Shown here: positions 16,939 to 26,117 of the stretch, one piece after another
Layout of the letters: the number at the start of each line of letters is the position of its first letter
Position numbering within the stretch: the stretch's first letter is position 1
Source: GCA-002726655 sp046582185
Lineage (GTDB): Bacteria > Pseudomonadota > Gammaproteobacteria > Pseudomonadales > Azotimanducaceae
NCBI GenBank assembly: GCA_046582185.1
Contig: JAYGEX010000005.1
Coordinates: forward strand, 62,001-126,000
Direction: 5' to 3'
Length of the DNA: 64,000 nt
The notes under the pieces: model-generated
What the model was told of the DNA's origin: nothing
Databases searched by the model: none
Seen by the model: the letters and a program-made list of their open reading frames with translations, nothing else
Translations under genes and position numbers: made by a program

Positions 16939-18834
16939 CTAACGATTGATCTTAAGTACGTCGCCATCGTTGACGCTGAGGCGGGTCCGAATGGATTGTA
17001 ATATTCCCTCTGCATCAAGCCCGCAAGCTGCCAGCATGTTCTTCGGCTTGTCCTGATGAACAAAATTGTCTGGGATGCCAAGATTTTGTATCTGTACATT
17101 GCTGTCGATACTTGCCAGATACTCATTTACGCCTGAACCCGCTCCGCCGAGGAGCGCATTTTCTTCAACAGTGACCAGAAGATGATGGCTGAGTGATAAT
17201 CTGGAGATCATCTCTTCGTCCAATGGCTTGATAAAACGCATATCGATCAAGGTCGCTTCAAGTTCCGTTGCTACCTCCTTTGCGGCATCCAGCATCGAGC
17301 CAAATGACAAGATAGCGACTCCCTTGCCTTCCTGAATCAATCGCGATTTACCCAGGGGAATGAGGCTCATCTCTTTGATGACGTCAATGCCGCTTCCGGA
17401 GCCTCTTGGATATCTCACCGCGGCTGGCCCCTGATGCATATACGCGGTATAGAGCATCTGCCTGCTTTCATTTTCATCAGCAGGCGCCATCACCACCATA
17501 TTGGGAATGCAGCGCAGAAAGCAGTAGTCAAAGACGCCGGAGTGTGTGGGGCCATCTTCAAGTAAGCCGGCTCTATCGATGGCGAACAATACGTCCAGAT
17601 TCTGAATGGCCACGTCGTGTATCAACTGGTCATATGCTCGCTGCAGAAAGGTCGAGTAAATAGCAACGACGGGCTTCATGCCTTCGCAGGCAAGACCTGC
17701 GGCAAGTGTCACCGCATGTTGCTCTGCGATAGCGACGTCGTAATATCGATCCGAGAACCGTTCCGAAAAACTGATCAGGTCTGAACCTTCTCTCATTGCT
17801 GGCGTGATGGCGATAAGTTTCGGGTCGACTTCCGCCATATCACATAACCAGCCACTGAATATATTTGAGTAACTTGGCAGTTTCGGGCTGCTGGGATTCA
17901 GTGATTTCTCGATTTTTGAAAGTGAGTGCGTGCCAACGGGAGACTCTTCTGCCGGGCCGTAACCCTTACCCTTCTGCGTAACCACGTGTAGAAACTGCGG
18001 GCCCTTGAGATCTTTTATATTTTGCAAAATGTGAATAAGGGACATCAGGTCATGGCCGTCGATGGGGCCCATGTAGTTCAGTCCAAGTTCATCGAACAAG
18101 GTACCCGGCACAACCATACCTTTCATGTGTTCTTCAGTTCTCTTTGCCAGCTCCCATGCGTGGGGAATTCTGCTCAGCAGTTTCTTGCTGCCTTCACGCA
18201 TGGTGAGATAGACGCGGCTACTGAGAATTCTGGCAAAGTATTTCGACAGGCCACCAACATTGTGGGAGATAGACATCGCATTGTCGTTGAGGATGACCAG
18301 GAGATTGGCATTTGTATCAGCCACATGATTTAAGGCTTCAAATGCGATGCCCGCGGTGATTGCACCATCACCGATAACGGCAACAGTTCTACATGTCTTC
18401 TCCTGCATCCGGTTGGCGATTGCCATTCCCAGTGCAGCGCTTATCGAAGTCGATGAATGACCAACGCCGAAGGTATCATATTCACTCTCTGATCTAACAG
18501 GAAAGGGGGCTAATCCTTCAGGTTGTCGCAGCGTGACCATCTGTTCGCGGCGACCAGTAAGGATTTTGTGGGGATAGGACTGATGGCCTACATCCCAGAC
18601 CAGTTGGTCCGCCGGGGTATCAAAGACATAGTGCAGTGCAATTGTAAGTTCAATTACGCCGAGGCCGGCGCCTAGATGCCCGCCTGTCTGGCCAACTGTG
18701 TATAAAAGGAAATGACGAAGTTCCTTGCACAGGGTGAGTAGTTCGTCTTCAGATAAGTTTTTTAGATCCGCCGGTCGATTCACTGCGTTAAGCAGTGGAG
18801 TATCGGGACGTTCGGTGGGTATTTCTTGAAACAT
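16939..18834 (-). CDS. dxs: 1-deoxy-D-xylulose-5-phosphate synthase
   Basis: A thiamine-diphosphate enzyme that joins pyruvate and glyceraldehyde 3-phosphate, the first step of the MEP isoprenoid route and also a source for thiamine and pyridoxal. 631 residues. Motifs: HVGQ-type WDVGHQSYPHKILTGR, FGVGHSSTSISAALGMA, the TPP site GDGAITAGIAFEALNH ... NDN, and the transketolase pyrimidine domain (AIAEQHAVTLAAGLACEG; DRAGLLEDGPTHSG). It is downstream of ispA on the same strand (108 bases), making xseB-ispA-dxs the standard isoprenoid operon. Confidence 0.97.
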   Translation of the reverse strand: MFQEIPTERPDTPLLNAVNRPADLKNLSEDELLTLCKELRHFLLYTVGQTGGHLGAGLGVIELTIALHYVFDTPADQLVWDVGHQSYPHKILTGRREQMVTLRQPEGLAPFPVRSESEYDTFGVGHSSTSISAALGMAIANRMQEKTCRTVAVIGDGAITAGIAFEALNHVADTNANLLVILNDNAMSISHNVGGLSKYFARILSSRVYLTMREGSKKLLSRIPHAWELAKRTEEHMKGMVVPGTLFDELGLNYMGPIDGHDLMSLIHILQNIKDLKGPQFLHVVTQKGKGYGPAEESPVGTHSLSKIEKSLNPSSPKLPSYSNIFSGWLCDMAEVDPKLIAITPAMREGSDLISFSERFSDRYYDVAIAEQHAVTLAAGLACEGMKPVVAIYSTFLQRAYDQLIHDVAIQNLDVLFAIDRAGLLEDGPTHSGVFDYCFLRCIPNMVVMAPADENESRQMLYTAYMHQGPAAVRYPRGSGSGIDVIKEMSLIPLGKSRLIQEGKGVAILSFGSMLDAAKEVATELEATLIDMRFIKPLDEEMISRLSLSHHLLVTVEENALLGGAGSGVNEYLASIDSNVQIQNLGIPDNFVHQDKPKNMLAACGLDAEGILQSIRTRLSVNDGDVLKINR

Positions 18835-18942
18835 TGGAATGAAGCGTGCTCGAAATGCTATCTGCTCAGGGGGCCTGATTCTACACTATTTCCAGCCGGC
18901 AGCGCATTCTCAATGGTTGCTGCGACCGATGCACACTCGTGC

Positions 18943-19818
18943 TCAATAGCTGCGATTGATAATGAATAACGCCATATCTTTCAGGGGTTTTGCCTTTTCG
19001 CCGAATGATTCAATTGATTCAATTGCGTGATCAAGGAGATGGTCCAGCTTTGAAGCGGCTTCATCAATGCCATATACCGAGACGAAGGTTGATTTCTGAT
19101 TCGCAAGATCAGACCCCAAAGGTTTGCCTATGGCCTGTTCATCGCCTGTGACGTCGAGAATGTCATCCCGGATCTGAAAGGCCAGACCAAGGTCGAGTCC
19201 ATATTGCACAAGGGCCTTGGACTGCTGGCTATCAGCATTCGATATAAGGGCACCAAATTTGAGACAGGCGACGATTAGGTCTCCGGTCTTACGGCGGTGC
19301 ATGTGTTCCAGTGAACTGGCATCCACTGCCTTGTTCTCATTGGTCATATCAATCGTTTGGCCAGCTACCATGCCGCTGGCGCCTGCTGCTAATGCGAGTT
19401 CATGGACAAGTTTAAGCCTTATATCTGAAGACAAGCTGGTGTCAGAACTCAAGGTTTCAAAGGCCAGGGTTTGTAAGGCGTCTCCTGCAAGAATAGCTGT
19501 AGCTTCATCGAATTTTAGGTGGCAGCTTGCCTGGCCGCGCCGCAAATCGTCGTCATCCATTGCCGGTAGGTCGTCATGGATCAGGGAGTAAGCATGTATC
19601 AGCTCAATGGCGGAAGCAGGTTTGTCGGCGATAGTGAGATCTGTATCCAAAGCTTCGCAGGCCAGGTAGACCAGCATTGGGCGGATACGCTTTCCGCCGC
19701 CGAGTACACTATATTGCATTGCCTCAATTAGCGGTGAGGGGATATCGTGACGATTAAGGATGCTTTCCAGTTGCACCTGGACTCTTTGAATAAGTGCTTC
19801 TGCGCCTTTAATCATCAT
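18943..19818 (-). CDS. ispA: Polyprenyl (farnesyl) diphosphate synthase
   Basis: Chain-elongating prenyltransferase making farnesyl (or geranyl) diphosphate from IPP and DMAPP. 291 residues. The first Asp-rich motif is SLIHDDLPAMDDDDLRRG (about 80-97) and the second is LAFQIRDDILDVTGD; GGKRIRPMLVYLACEAL is also present. Two Met codons open the frame (19818 and 19815), which is immaterial. The start overlaps the end of xseB, implying coupling. A small GATTCAATT duplication encodes ESIES near the C terminus. Confidence 0.95.
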   Translation of the reverse strand: MMIKGAEALIQRVQVQLESILNRHDIPSPLIEAMQYSVLGGGKRIRPMLVYLACEALDTDLTIADKPASAIELIHAYSLIHDDLPAMDDDDLRRGQASCHLKFDEATAILAGDALQTLAFETLSSDTSLSSDIRLKLVHELALAAGASGMVAGQTIDMTNENKAVDASSLEHMHRRKTGDLIVACLKFGALISNADSQQSKALVQYGLDLGLAFQIRDDILDVTGDEQAIGKPLGSDLANQKSTFVSVYGIDEAASKLDHLLDHAIESIESFGEKAKPLKDMALFIINRSY

Positions 19819-20044
19819 CTATATCGAATGGCTGCTCTTCAAGCTCGCCATTCTGTTCGATCAGTAGTTTCACCTTTTGCTCTGCGGAATTCAGGGCATT
19901 CTGGCACTCCCGGATGAGTTTGATGCCTTGTTCAAAGGTTTGAAGTGAATCTTCCAGGGGCAGGTCGCCTTCCTCCATACGCTCCACCAGGGATTCGAGC
20001 TTGCTAAGGGACTCCTCGAACGGAAAGCTTTTTTTCGCCGCCAT
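19808..20044 (-). CDS. xseB: Exodeoxyribonuclease VII small subunit
   Basis: The small subunit of exonuclease VII, which degrades single-stranded DNA to oligonucleotides together with XseA (not in this window). The start at 20044 gives MAAKKSFPFEESLSKLE and 78 residues, the usual size; the frame is open to 20122 but the added residues do not match the family. Motifs: LESLVERMEEGDLPLEDSL and FEQGIKLIRECQNAL, then an acidic tail DDD. The 3' end overlaps ispA by 11 bases. Confidence 0.93.
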   Translation of the reverse strand: MAAKKSFPFEESLSKLESLVERMEEGDLPLEDSLQTFEQGIKLIRECQNALNSAEQKVKLLIEQNGELEEQPFDIDDD

Positions 20045-20257
20045 AGTTTTTATATCTGCATGTGGTCTTGTTCTGCAACGATACTGTGGCGATGTAGGTA
20101 GGTCAATCCAGTGGTGATCCAATATCGCGCAACTATCTAAGCCTCCAGCCGTGCATGTACATCGTAGATTAGATATGCTCTAGGCAGATTGGGGGTGTTT
20201 TGATAACCTGAAGTTCAACCCATGGTACTGCTACTGGATCAGCGATTGGTAAGGGTA

Positions 20258-20293
20258 GGTTAAGGTGCGGGTTAAAGTGCGAGTTAATCGTAA
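20258..20293 (+). repeat. 12-bp tandem repeat upstream of the cytochrome c' gene
   Basis: GGTTAAGGTGCG (20258-20269), GGTTAAAGTGCG (20270-20281) and a decayed third copy AGTTAATCGTAA (20282-20293). It ends about 30 bases before the cytochrome c' start, in the leader or promoter zone of the 279-base spacer that separates this gene from the divergent xseB. Nothing else was recognised in that spacer. Confidence 0.75.
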
Positions 20294-20323
20294 GACAATG
20301 AGCGTATTAAACAAGGAGTCGAA

Positions 20324-20761
20324 ATGAAGTCGATAGTTGCAATAATAGTAAGCCTGCTGATGAGTTCAGCCGTTGTTGCCGATGGCAATGCAGAATTTAA
20401 ATATCGACAAGGCGTCATGCGTACAGTTGGAGGCCATATGTCTTCCCTGGCGGGTATCCTGCGTGGCAATGTGCATATGGATAATCTCAAATTCCATGCC
20501 AAGGGCATGGCTGGTCTTGCGACTATTGTTCCCAATGTATTCCCTGAGGGTAGCGGGGTGTCAAAATCGGAGGCGCTGCCTGTTATCTGGAAGGAGGCGG
20601 ACAAATTCGAGATGGCCATAGACAAATTTGTGAAAGCAGCTAACGGTATTTCTGAAGCGGCGGACAGCGGCGAGATGAGCCAGATTGGGCCTGCCATGAA
20701 AGCGCTGGGTCAAAGCTGTAAAGGTTGCCATGATGACTTCAGGGAAGAGCACGATCACTAG
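20324..20761 (+). CDS. Periplasmic cytochrome c' family protein
   Basis: A small class II c-type cytochrome. 145 residues with a signal peptide (MKSIVAIIVSLLMSSAVVA) cleaved near residue 20, a four-helix-bundle-like body and the haem motif CKGCH near the C terminus, followed by DDFREEHDH, the usual class II arrangement. Such proteins bind NO and CO or carry electrons in the periplasm. AGGAG lies 8 bases before the ATG. It faces a cytochrome b561-type gene (convergent, 64 bases apart), a common partner, so electron transfer from membrane b-haem to this protein is plausible but inferred. Confidence 0.9.
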   Translation: MKSIVAIIVSLLMSSAVVADGNAEFKYRQGVMRTVGGHMSSLAGILRGNVHMDNLKFHAKGMAGLATIVPNVFPEGSGVSKSEALPVIWKEADKFEMAIDKFVKAANGISEAADSGEMSQIGPAMKALGQSCKGCHDDFREEHDH

Positions 20762-20825
20762 CGGAACCGCATCTACAGGTTTGAGTAGTTAGCAATGAGT
20801 GAAATAGATCGCTCACTGCCGGCTC

Positions 20826-21488
20826 TTAAATATATGTGATGATTGCGTAAACCAGGCCAGCACAAAATATTAGCGTGAGAGCGCCGACAATCAGTTCAAC
20901 GATCAGCGGTCTTTTATCCACTGATCCTTCCTCGAGAGACTTGTAGCCAGTAATCATTGCGCCAAGCAGACGATCCTTTTTATAAAACTGATAGAAAGCA
21001 ATTGCACACAAGTGCAGGCACGCCAGCAGCCCAATGGCCCAGACATTCGTCTTATGAATCCCCGACAGCATGCGACTGGTATCATGGGAGACGAGATGTG
21101 TGAGTGGCCCCTCCAGCATGATGTCATCGTTAGCAAATAGTCCAGTACTGGTCTGCAGCAGCAGTACGAGAACTATGGCGATGATGCTAAGCGCGCCGAG
21201 CGGATTGTGCCCAGCGTATGATGTCCCTTTCTGGCGCAATGTGATGATGTGTCTGAGGATGTGAGCGGGACCTTTGACGAAGGTTGTAAACCTGGAATAA
21301 TAGCCGCCGAAAAGACCCCAGAGGATTCGAAACAGTAGCAGGGCCAGGATGCAGTACCCGGATATCATGTGGTAGTCCATCTCAACGAAGCCGCCCGATA
21401 GTCCGGTATAGAATGAGACCCCTATAAGGATAACGAGGACCCAGTGAAACAGGCGCGTGGGAATGTCCCAGATTCTTACTTGTTTCAT
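20826..21488 (-). CDS. Cytochrome b561-type membrane protein
   Basis: 220 residues, four to five membrane segments. It begins VRIWDIPTRLFHWVLV after the start Met, the signature of the cytochrome b/b6, Ni-Fe-hydrogenase cytochrome b-like family; His residues in RLFHW, DYHMISGY and LLACLHLCAIAFYQFYK are candidate haem ligands. It should move electrons between the quinone pool and a periplasmic acceptor. Its ATG overlaps the lacZ stop by 4 bases (ATGA type), an odd translational coupling for two unrelated functions. The last 35 residues hold an extra C-terminal membrane helix. Confidence 0.88.
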   Translation of the reverse strand: MKQVRIWDIPTRLFHWVLVILIGVSFYTGLSGGFVEMDYHMISGYCILALLLFRILWGLFGGYYSRFTTFVKGPAHILRHIITLRQKGTSYAGHNPLGALSIIAIVLVLLLQTSTGLFANDDIMLEGPLTHLVSHDTSRMLSGIHKTNVWAIGLLACLHLCAIAFYQFYKKDRLLGAMITGYKSLEEGSVDKRPLIVELIVGALTLIFCAGLVYAIITYI

Positions 21489-24400
21489 TGTCGCGTTTCG
21501 CTCATAGGGCGAAGCTGATAGCTAAGTTCAAATTTGCCTGTACTTAAGCGGTATTGCTGTAGCGTATCCGGGCCACAACTTGCGCCGCCGACGCCTCGCT
21601 GTGCCACATCAAGGGAGAGCCAAGTCGTCTCGGTAGGGCTTAACTCGTAAGTATGGAACGCCGGGGTAAGCATTTCGTGGGGATAATGGCTGGCTGATGC
21701 TTCGATTGGGGTCGAAAATGTAATACCTATTCCGCGGCCATTTTTATCTGTTAGTTGCAGCCAGCGAACATCGGTAAGGTTTCCATGATCCTGGGGCAGA
21801 ATATAGGGCACATATTGGGATATAACCGAGCTTTCATGGACGGCCAGCAATCCTGAGTCCATTCTGTCGCGATAGGTCTCGTGAGGGCCACGCCCGAACC
21901 ACTTTAGGCCTTCCAGTTTATTTTCCAGCGGCAATCTTACGCCAAGTCTGGGCAGATCGTTCAGCGTTTTCGGCACCTTGAAGGTATGGCGAACCTTGAT
22001 GGTGCTCATGTTTTCAATTGAATAACGGGTACCCACTTGGATGGTACCGGCAGCGCATGATCCGCTGGCGCGATAGAATATCGTGATCTCTCCATTGGGT
22101 GCTTGCTGGACTTTTGTTAACTTCTGCTCGATTACTAATTCAGAGAGGCCGTACTTCTGCCATAGACCGAGGGCCTTGCCTTCCTGTCCAGACCAGCCCT
22201 TGATTCCATCATTGTCGAGCGGTGCGCGCCATACATTGAGCATCGGGCGCCAACTAACATTTACACTCTTGTCTGTATCCCAGGCTCTGATACCCTGGTC
22301 GTCAAATTCCAAAGTTCTTACATCCAAAGTTCCTGAATCAAGAGTTCCGGCATCCATCGTTATTCGCACGATGCCATTTGATCGTGAGAATGCTGCGCCT
22401 TTGCCAATTGTGCCCTTGCCTGAACCCCTGGCGTTTTTCTTTTCTGCCTTCTTATGCCCCAGGGGAATCTGGGACCACGCAACGATGTGTCCTTTGTCTG
22501 CCCATTGCAGCTTGTTTGCCAAAGCGAAGCGAACAACAATGGATAATTCTCCTCGTGCGGATTTCGTATACTCTCGCCAGGGGATAGTAATGTCTGCGTG
22601 CGTCTGGGCCGGTACCTGCAATCTGGGTACTGCACCTTTCGCCAGCGGTTCGCCGTTGTGCAATAACTCCCAGGACACTTTGTATTTCGATAGATCGGTG
22701 AAGTAGTCCTTGTTGTAAACACGGAAAACTTGAGCCCGCCGATGTTCTATATGAACCGGTTGGATAATTTTTTTGTATTCAATAAGCGATGAATGAGGCG
22801 CTCTATCAGGCCAGCAAAGCCCATCACATACAAAGTTTAAATCGTGTCGCTCTTCTCCAAAGTCCCCGCCGTAGGCCCAGTATGGAATGCCATTGGCTTC
22901 CGATTTGATTCCGTGGTCAAGCCATTCCCAGATGAATCCACCCTGCAATCCGTGATTGCCTTCAATAGCCTGCCAATATTCTTTGAGGTTTCCGGCGCTG
23001 TTACCCATGGCATGAGCGTATTCACACATGATGAGCGGCCTCGGGTCGCGGCTTGTTTGTGCGTGTTCAATGATGTCTTGTACAGATGGGTACATGGGAC
23101 AAATGACGTCACTGCCGTGGAGATTCTCCTCCCACATTTGCCTGACTCCTTGCCGGCAGATGGCGCTTTCATTGTGTATGGGTCTGCCGGGATCATACTC
23201 CTTGACCCAGGCAAACATCGCCGCATGGTTAGGCCCGAACCCGGTCTCATTTCCCATGCTCCACATAATGATGGAGGGATGATTCTTGTCTCGCTCGACC
23301 ATACGAACGGCGCGGTTGAGGAAGGCATTAGCCCAATACGGGTCAGCCCCAAGTTGCGCGTAGTGATGGTGCGCCTCGAGATTTGCCTCATCAACAACAT
23401 ACAATCCGTACTCGTCACAAAGATCGTAGAATCTAAAGTCATTTGGATAATGACTTGTACGCACAGCATTAATATTGTGCTGCTTCATCACCTCGATATC
23501 TTTTCTCATCAATTCTTCAGAGATGACTTTGCCGGTGGTATCGCTGTGGTCATGGCGATTAACGCCGCGGATTAATACCGCTTGGTTGTTGATTAGAAAT
23601 TCCCTGTTCCTGATTTCTATTTTCCTAAAGCCAATGGTTACGCTCGTTACCTCGATGACCTTACTTTGAGCATCTCGCAATAACACGATTAAGCGATACA
23701 GGTTTGGCGTCTCGGCATTCCAGCTCTTGACCTTGCCAAGCGATGTGTGGAGATCTACTACCGCCCCTTTGCCGATCACCGGGTAATAATTTACTTTCTC
23801 AATCATGGCAGAGAGGCGCTTGTGTGAGACTCTGGCACCTGTTGCCTTGAGAAGGTATACCTCGACGCTATGATTCATGGCGCTTCTGTTTATTTCTCCC
23901 AGGCGGATCTGAACATCCAGTTCTCCGGTTCCGGTCTCTGGATCGTATGCTGGTTTGGCAAATACATCCCTTAGATAGACCGCTGGAGTGGAGTAGATAT
24001 AGATGTCTCTGTGAATTCCTGCCTGCCACCACTGGTCCTGGTCTTCGATGTAGCTGGTATCGCTCCAGCGCATGACCTGAATTGAGATCTGGTTTTGCCC
24101 GGGAGATAAATATTCCGTCAGGTCAAATTCGGAAGGCAGTCGGCAGTCTTTCGAAAACCCTACCTCATGGCCATTGCAGTAGAGGTAAAAGCAATTCTCG
24201 ATACCGCCGATATTAATAACGGTCCGCCGGTTCTGCCAGTTCTTGGGCATGATGAAGTCGCGGCGATAAAGACCCGTTGGATTTAATTCAGGCGTCAGCG
24301 GTGGCTCTGTTTTAAAAGGCATCAATACATTGGTGTAGATGGGCCTGTCGGGAAAGTCTTCATCCATGGTCCACAATGAAGGTACAGCCATGTCCGACCA

Positions 24401-24613
24401 GTCACTGTCATTGAACTGCGTGCTTGGCCAGGCGGTAGGCGCCTTTGCCGGGTGCGGTATACGCAGGAACTTCCATATGCCGTTGAGAGACATTCGCCCA
24501 TCGGCAGCGGCGCCAATGGCATCCTTCTCTGTTCGATAGCTCGGCAGGCTTGCTCGCGCAGCAAGTCTGCCGTAGCTGATTGTTTCAGGGTTTTCCCAGT
24601 GTTTGTTCGTCAT
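21485..24613 (-). CDS. lacZ: Beta-galactosidase, glycoside hydrolase family 2 (LacZ type)
   Basis: Hydrolyses terminal beta-galactosides. 1042 residues, close to E. coli LacZ, with no signal peptide, hence cytoplasmic. Order: jelly-roll sugar-binding domain (about 40-210), Ig-like domain (to about 325), TIM barrel with acid/base Glu456 in WSMGNETGFGPNH and nucleophile Glu531 in CEYAHAMGNS, then the LacZ domains 4 and 5 (GRGPHETYRDR near the C terminus). Around residues 755-770, in a variable linker, a 15-bp DNA repeat encodes GTLDS-GTLDV-RTLEF. The neighbours are an MFS transporter upstream and cytochrome b561 downstream; no lactose permease-type gene or LacI repressor is seen. Confidence 0.95.
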   Translation of the reverse strand: MTNKHWENPETISYGRLAARASLPSYRTEKDAIGAAADGRMSLNGIWKFLRIPHPAKAPTAWPSTQFNDSDWSDMAVPSLWTMDEDFPDRPIYTNVLMPFKTEPPLTPELNPTGLYRRDFIMPKNWQNRRTVINIGGIENCFYLYCNGHEVGFSKDCRLPSEFDLTEYLSPGQNQISIQVMRWSDTSYIEDQDQWWQAGIHRDIYIYSTPAVYLRDVFAKPAYDPETGTGELDVQIRLGEINRSAMNHSVEVYLLKATGARVSHKRLSAMIEKVNYYPVIGKGAVVDLHTSLGKVKSWNAETPNLYRLIVLLRDAQSKVIEVTSVTIGFRKIEIRNREFLINNQAVLIRGVNRHDHSDTTGKVISEELMRKDIEVMKQHNINAVRTSHYPNDFRFYDLCDEYGLYVVDEANLEAHHHYAQLGADPYWANAFLNRAVRMVERDKNHPSIIMWSMGNETGFGPNHAAMFAWVKEYDPGRPIHNESAICRQGVRQMWEENLHGSDVICPMYPSVQDIIEHAQTSRDPRPLIMCEYAHAMGNSAGNLKEYWQAIEGNHGLQGGFIWEWLDHGIKSEANGIPYWAYGGDFGEERHDLNFVCDGLCWPDRAPHSSLIEYKKIIQPVHIEHRRAQVFRVYNKDYFTDLSKYKVSWELLHNGEPLAKGAVPRLQVPAQTHADITIPWREYTKSARGELSIVVRFALANKLQWADKGHIVAWSQIPLGHKKAEKKNARGSGKGTIGKGAAFSRSNGIVRITMDAGTLDSGTLDVRTLEFDDQGIRAWDTDKSVNVSWRPMLNVWRAPLDNDGIKGWSGQEGKALGLWQKYGLSELVIEQKLTKVQQAPNGEITIFYRASGSCAAGTIQVGTRYSIENMSTIKVRHTFKVPKTLNDLPRLGVRLPLENKLEGLKWFGRGPHETYRDRMDSGLLAVHESSVISQYVPYILPQDHGNLTDVRWLQLTDKNGRGIGITFSTPIEASASHYPHEMLTPAFHTYELSPTETTWLSLDVAQRGVGGASCGPDTLQQYRLSTGKFELSYQLRPMSETRQ
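22304..22348 (-). repeat. 15-bp coding tandem repeat (3 units) inside lacZ
   Basis: On the coding strand: GGAACTCTTGATTCA, GGAACTTTGGATGTA, AGAACTTTGGAATTT. The units encode GTLDS, GTLDV and RTLEF in the linker before LacZ domain 5. In-frame, so the enzyme is not broken. Same style as the repeat in the aspartic protease gene. Confidence 0.85.
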
Positions 24614-24732
24614 TGTGTGTCTCGTATACCAATAAAAGGAGTTGGCTCATTCTTTCAATAGAGTTTCAATGCAGCGCTAATGTGTCATCAATACAGCACA
24701 ATGCAACAACCTTGTGTTTTCGGGATGAGCCA

Positions 24733-26046
24733 TTAATCCAGGTCTCTGTAGGCTGGATAGTTAAAGAGAGCAAGGATAAGAATGATAAGGCAGACGGCAG
24801 ATATACCTACTGCCCACTGGGGGCCAAAGGTGTCTGCCGCAAGACTGATGGGGTAGATGCTGATGGATAACACTGCCATCTCGAGCATATAGATGCTCAT
24901 AACTCGTCCGCGAAATTCATCGTCCACATATGACTGGATCAAAATATTGGACAGTGACATTCTGGCGGCCTGACCTAATCCTACAAATGTCAGTAGAGCA
25001 ACTGACAGCCAGTAGTGAGTCGACAGGGAAAACAGGAGTAGTGCAATACCCATGATAAGTGCACCGACCAGCAATATCCGGGCTCGGTTTTTATTGGCTA
25101 GGGATGCAATATAGAGTGATCCCAGCAGCGAGCCCATGCCAGATATGGAGATGATAAGCCCAAGCCTGTCCGGGCCAGCGTCCAGTACTTCCTTAACGAA
25201 ACCCGGCAATAACATGAAATACGTGAGGCTGAAAAATACCATCAGGAAGTTACATGCCAGCAGCATCAGGATAACAGGAGTCTGCAGGACGTAATCGAGC
25301 CCTGATTTCAGGTCCTGCAATATGGGCGCATTGGAAATGCCAGATTTTGGCCTATCACTTACCTTGACCATAAACATCATTATTACGGCAAACAGATAAA
25401 GAATGGTCATCAGGAAATAGACCCATTTGGCTGGATCCACATTGCCATTGCCGCCGCCGAGAGCCGCAACTATGCCTCCGGCTAAACCAGGTAGCAGGAG
25501 GCGTGCCGTATTCATACCGGAAGTGCTTAATGCGATTGCATTGGTTAGCCGATCTAGCCCGACGACATCTTTGGTGAGCGCCTGGCGAGAGGGCATCATG
25601 GCGTTCATAATAAGACCCTGCAGGATGGAAGCGATAAGCAGGTGCTGAAATGTAAGGGAACCAGTGGCAATGGCATAACCTACTGCAAAGGTGACAATCG
25701 CGTTGGCGCAACCGCTTACCTGCAGCACATGTTTTTTCTGGCGAACCCGGTCTGCAACTACACCGCCAAGGGGAGCGGCGAAGAGTCCTACCACGCCGCC
25801 TGCTGCCGTCATCCAGCCAAGCTTTTCGTACGAGCCGGTAATCTCAAAGACCAGCCAGCCGCGAATGAACATTTGCATATTCATGGAGGCGAAATTGCCG
25901 CATAGGGCGGCAAAGAACCAGCGATAATTGGGGATGCTGAACGCTTCGAACGTACCCCGCCTGGGGTTCAGGGGTGGATTATTCGAGCCGCCATTTGTGG
26001 AAACGGGGTCTGAATTTTTAGAGGGGTCAATTTGGCTTACGCTCAT
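24733..26046 (-). CDS. MFS transporter, MFS_3 / EntS-like exporter type
   Basis: 437 residues with about 12 membrane segments. After a hydrophilic N-terminal stretch of about 30 residues come FSIPNYRWFFAALCGNFASM and MNMQMFIRGWLVFEITGS, the pattern of the MFS_3 group that includes the enterobactin exporter EntS. The loop 2-3 signature GGVVADRVRQKK is present, with PSRQALTKDVVG later. Substrate unknown. It is upstream of lacZ on the same strand (119-base gap), so co-transcription is possible, but EntS-type carriers usually export, so lactose uptake should not be assumed. A paralogue lies at 38962-40329. Confidence 0.85.
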   Translation of the reverse strand: MSVSQIDPSKNSDPVSTNGGSNNPPLNPRRGTFEAFSIPNYRWFFAALCGNFASMNMQMFIRGWLVFEITGSYEKLGWMTAAGGVVGLFAAPLGGVVADRVRQKKHVLQVSGCANAIVTFAVGYAIATGSLTFQHLLIASILQGLIMNAMMPSRQALTKDVVGLDRLTNAIALSTSGMNTARLLLPGLAGGIVAALGGGNGNVDPAKWVYFLMTILYLFAVIMMFMVKVSDRPKSGISNAPILQDLKSGLDYVLQTPVILMLLACNFLMVFFSLTYFMLLPGFVKEVLDAGPDRLGLIISISGMGSLLGSLYIASLANKNRARILLVGALIMGIALLLFSLSTHYWLSVALLTFVGLGQAARMSLSNILIQSYVDDEFRGRVMSIYMLEMAVLSISIYPISLAADTFGPQWAVGISAVCLIILILALFNYPAYRDLD

Positions 26047-26117
26047 CCCTTAATATAGCAACAAGCGCTAAGCCAAGCCATCCCGTGGAGCCAAATGACT
26101 AATTCTGGTATCTCTTG

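Noticed and set aside
22844..23575. 243-codon antisense ORF inside lacZ
   Set aside because: A shadow of the strongly constrained GH2 barrel; no ribosome binding site or family features.
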